The translations under genes were made by a program, and so were the position numbers. The notes under the pieces were generated by a model. The model was not told the origin of the DNA. It did not search any database and saw only the letters and a list, made by a program, of their open reading frames with translations. From Treponema sp. (GTDB lineage Bacteria; Spirochaetota; Spirochaetia; Treponematales; Breznakiellaceae): a DNA stretch of 7,332 bases. This document shows positions 6,392 to 7,332 of this stretch, one piece after another. The stretch is from positions 1-7,332 of the forward strand of contig JAISWN010000265.1 of NCBI GenBank assembly GCA_031271075.1. The letters are read 5' to 3'. Position 1 is the first letter of the stretch; each line of letters opens with the position of its first letter.

Positions 6392-6422
6392 CCGATCTCC
6401 GGGCCTCCCGCCTGGAGACCGG
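6392..6422. terminator. GC-rich hairpin just after the beta-barrel gene (candidate terminator)
   Basis: CCGGTCTCC and GGAGATCGG pair over 9 bp with one G-U, and GGC/GCC inside can lengthen the stem. On the minus strand it begins 6 nt after the barrel gene stop and could end its transcript, but no T run follows on that strand. A run of six T follows on the plus strand instead, so a classical intrinsic terminator would work only for plus-strand transcripts, where no gene is seen. It fits a 3'-end barrier between the barrel gene and the downstream operon. Confidence 0.45.
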
Positions 6423-6427
6423 ATTTT

Positions 6428-7006
6428 TTAGAACATGTAGCCCACGCCGACCTTAACCAGGAAGCCGTGTCCTACATCGGGGTGTACATCCTGTTCGTTA
6501 AAAGGAATAGCGACACCGTAGATAAAATGCCCCCTCAGAAAGAGGGCGTCGGTAAAGAAATAATCCACCCCGGCGCCGGCCCGGATCCAGAGATCACTCC
6601 ACCAGTTCTCATCACTAAGGGTTAATTCTACATCCATTCCGGCGGTGGGAAAGACCACAAACTTGTCGGAGATGGGGAAGGGGTATTTTCCATACGCGCC
6701 GAGTTGTAACGCGGTGGTGGGATCAATCTCGAGATCGAACTTGTCATATTTCGTGCTGACCGTTCCCTCACCCGCTTTATACAGGAAGCCAAGGTTGAAC
6801 TCCACGTACTGGCTGAGGCCGAAAAAACCGAAGGCGCCGAAGGAGGTGCGGTTATACGTCCAATCCGCATCATATCCAAGCACGCTTTCGGACCCTCCCT
6901 GGAAGGTACCCCCCAAAAGGAGGCCGCCGCCCGCGGCCTTGTCCAGCGCGAAAACCGTGGTCCCCAAAACCGTAAGGAACAGGGCCACCACAACTGTCTT
7001 TTTCAT
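6428..7006 (-). CDS. Small outer-membrane beta-barrel protein
   Basis: 192 residues. A Sec signal peptide (MKKTVVVALFLTVLGTTVFA) is probably cut after A20, with no lipobox Cys. The mature part of about 170 residues alternates polar and hydrophobic residues in strand-sized stretches rich in Gly and aromatics: GGGLLLGGTF, TSFGAFGFFGL, YVEFNLGFLYKA, TALQLGAYGKYPF, FVVFPTAGMDVELTL, LWIRAGAGVDYFF, LFLRGHFIYGVAIPF and GFLVKVGVGYMF. It ends in Phe, as expected for a BAM-assembled protein. The size suggests an eight-stranded barrel. I cannot name a family or a substrate. ATG at 7006 is preferred to the in-frame TTG at 7012 because AAGAGG lies 8 nt upstream of it. It is separated from the lipoprotein operon by a promoter and hairpin, and from the upstream gene by 94 bp. 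Confidence 0.85.
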   Translation of the reverse strand: MKKTVVVALFLTVLGTTVFALDKAAGGGLLLGGTFQGGSESVLGYDADWTYNRTSFGAFGFFGLSQYVEFNLGFLYKAGEGTVSTKYDKFDLEIDPTTALQLGAYGKYPFPISDKFVVFPTAGMDVELTLSDENWWSDLWIRAGAGVDYFFTDALFLRGHFIYGVAIPFNEQDVHPDVGHGFLVKVGVGYMF

Positions 7007-7014
7007 TTGCAATA

Positions 7015-7020
7015 CCTCTT
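7015..7020 (-). promoter_or_regulatory. Ribosome binding site of the beta-barrel gene
   Basis: AAGAGG lies 8 nt before ATG 7006 and only 2 nt before the alternative TTG at 7012, so it decides the start in favour of the ATG. Confidence 0.65.
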
Positions 7021-7037
7021 TTACACAAGTTTGTATC

Positions 7038-7054
7038 CATGGAAAACTTCCATG
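7038..7054. repeat. Perfect 7-bp inverted repeat upstream of the beta-barrel gene
   Basis: Arms CATGGAA and TTCCATG flank a 3-bp centre, about 30 bp upstream of the ATG at 7006. The odd-length spacing and position suit a small operator, or a tight hairpin in the leader. I see no clear sigma70 boxes around it; GATACAAA just downstream is the nearest -10-like string but lacks a -35 partner. Confidence 0.45.
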
Positions 7055-7060
7055 CTTAGA

Positions 7061-7082
7061 CCGGTCCTCCGACGGAGCCCGG
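7061..7082. other. Imperfect GC hairpin after the CsgG/LpoB-like gene
   Basis: Two 4-bp blocks (CCGG/CCGG and CTCC/GGAG) separated by a small internal loop pair around a GTC loop, 18 bp after the stop codon at 7101. No T run follows, so this is at most a weak or factor-dependent terminator or an mRNA end-protecting structure. The rest of the 7007-7100 gap shows only the inverted repeat at 7038 and the ribosome binding site. Confidence 0.3.
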
Positions 7083-7100
7083 ATCCATTCCTGTTCCGCG

Positions 7101-7332
7101 TTAGAAGCGCTCCGAGACCATGGCCACGATCTCCGCGGTTCTTACATTCAGCGCTTTTACCCGCAGCCTCCGGGTTGAACCGCTCCCGCTTACGCTCCCG
7201 GTGATTACGATGGACGCCCCCAGCATTTTCCCTATGGACACCGCCGAATCGTCATCCACCTCGCCTGAATACTGGAAATTTTGTTCCGACTTGATGGCAT
7301 CCAGGCTTTTCCGGTCGACGACCTTGAATTTC
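7101..7332 (-). CDS. CsgG/LpoB-like protein, C-terminal fragment (start beyond window)
   Basis: 76 codons from the right edge to TAA at 7103-7101, translated by hand. The fragment begins FKVVDRKSLDAIKSEQNFQ, then GEVDDDSAVSIGKMLGASI, VITGSVSG, and LRVKALNVRTAEIVAMVSERF. The order 'strand + VDR + helix', 'SA-x-x-IGKMLGA', 'TGS', 'a strand ending in NV-x-T' is the end of the TolB/CsgG/LpoB-type alpha/beta domain found in many Treponema envelope proteins, where the GKMLGA helix and following TGS strand are characteristic. The N-terminal signal sequence and first strands lie outside the window, so I cannot say whether it is a lipoprotein or has further domains. Base composition resembles the lipoprotein genes, not the restriction gene. 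It could be co-transcribed with the barrel gene. Confidence 0.82.
   Translation of the reverse strand, partial: KFKVVDRKSLDAIKSEQNFQYSGEVDDDSAVSIGKMLGASIVITGSVSGSGSTRRLRVKALNVRTAEIVAMVSERF

Noticed and set aside
6278..6625. Plus-strand open frame of 115 codons over the operon promoter
   Set aside because: It covers the promoter, the hairpin and the end of the barrel gene, has no recognisable protein pattern, and starts inside the inverted repeat.

Overview
The window reads almost entirely on the minus strand and looks like a chromosomal segment of a Treponema-like spirochaete. The evidence is a run of lipoproteins with loose spirochaete-style lipoboxes (SGC, FSC, GGC, SAC, LGC), the combination of LPP20-type, LpoB-type and COG3014-type lipoproteins, and a CsgG/LpoB-like fragment of the kind common in Treponema. 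The genus is an inference from protein character, not from a database match.

Layout in the direction of transcription (right to left): (a) 7332-7101, the C-terminal end of a CsgG/LpoB-like protein; (b) 7006-6428, a small outer-membrane beta-barrel protein; (c) 6427-6260, an intergenic region with a good sigma70-like promoter (TTGCCA, 18 bp, TACAAT) followed by a perfect 7-bp inverted repeat at the expected 5' end of the mRNA; (d) 6259-1533, five consecutive lipoprotein genes, tightly packed (gaps of 5 and 14 bp, overlaps of 1 and 13 bp), clearly one operon; (e) 1526 to the left edge, the first 508 residues of a restriction-modification polypeptide with a PD-(D/E)xK nuclease domain fused to an N6-adenine methyltransferase.

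The operon codes for a small LPP20-family lipoprotein, a lipoprotein with two LPP20-like modules, an LpoB-type penicillin-binding-protein activator, a TPR-like COG3014 lipoprotein, and a lipoprotein with a long Ala/Ser/Gly linker, an LPP20 module and a further C-terminal alpha/beta domain. All five should be tethered to a membrane facing the periplasm. The one member with a known role in other bacteria is LpoB (activation of a bifunctional peptidoglycan synthase), so the set is most simply read as a peptidoglycan/envelope assembly. Its exact job is unknown.

The restriction gene starts only 6 nt after the last lipoprotein stop codon, is visibly AT-richer than the rest and has only a weak ribosome binding site. 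It appears to be an acquired defence gene sitting directly behind the envelope operon. There is no RNA gene, transposase or CRISPR array in the window.
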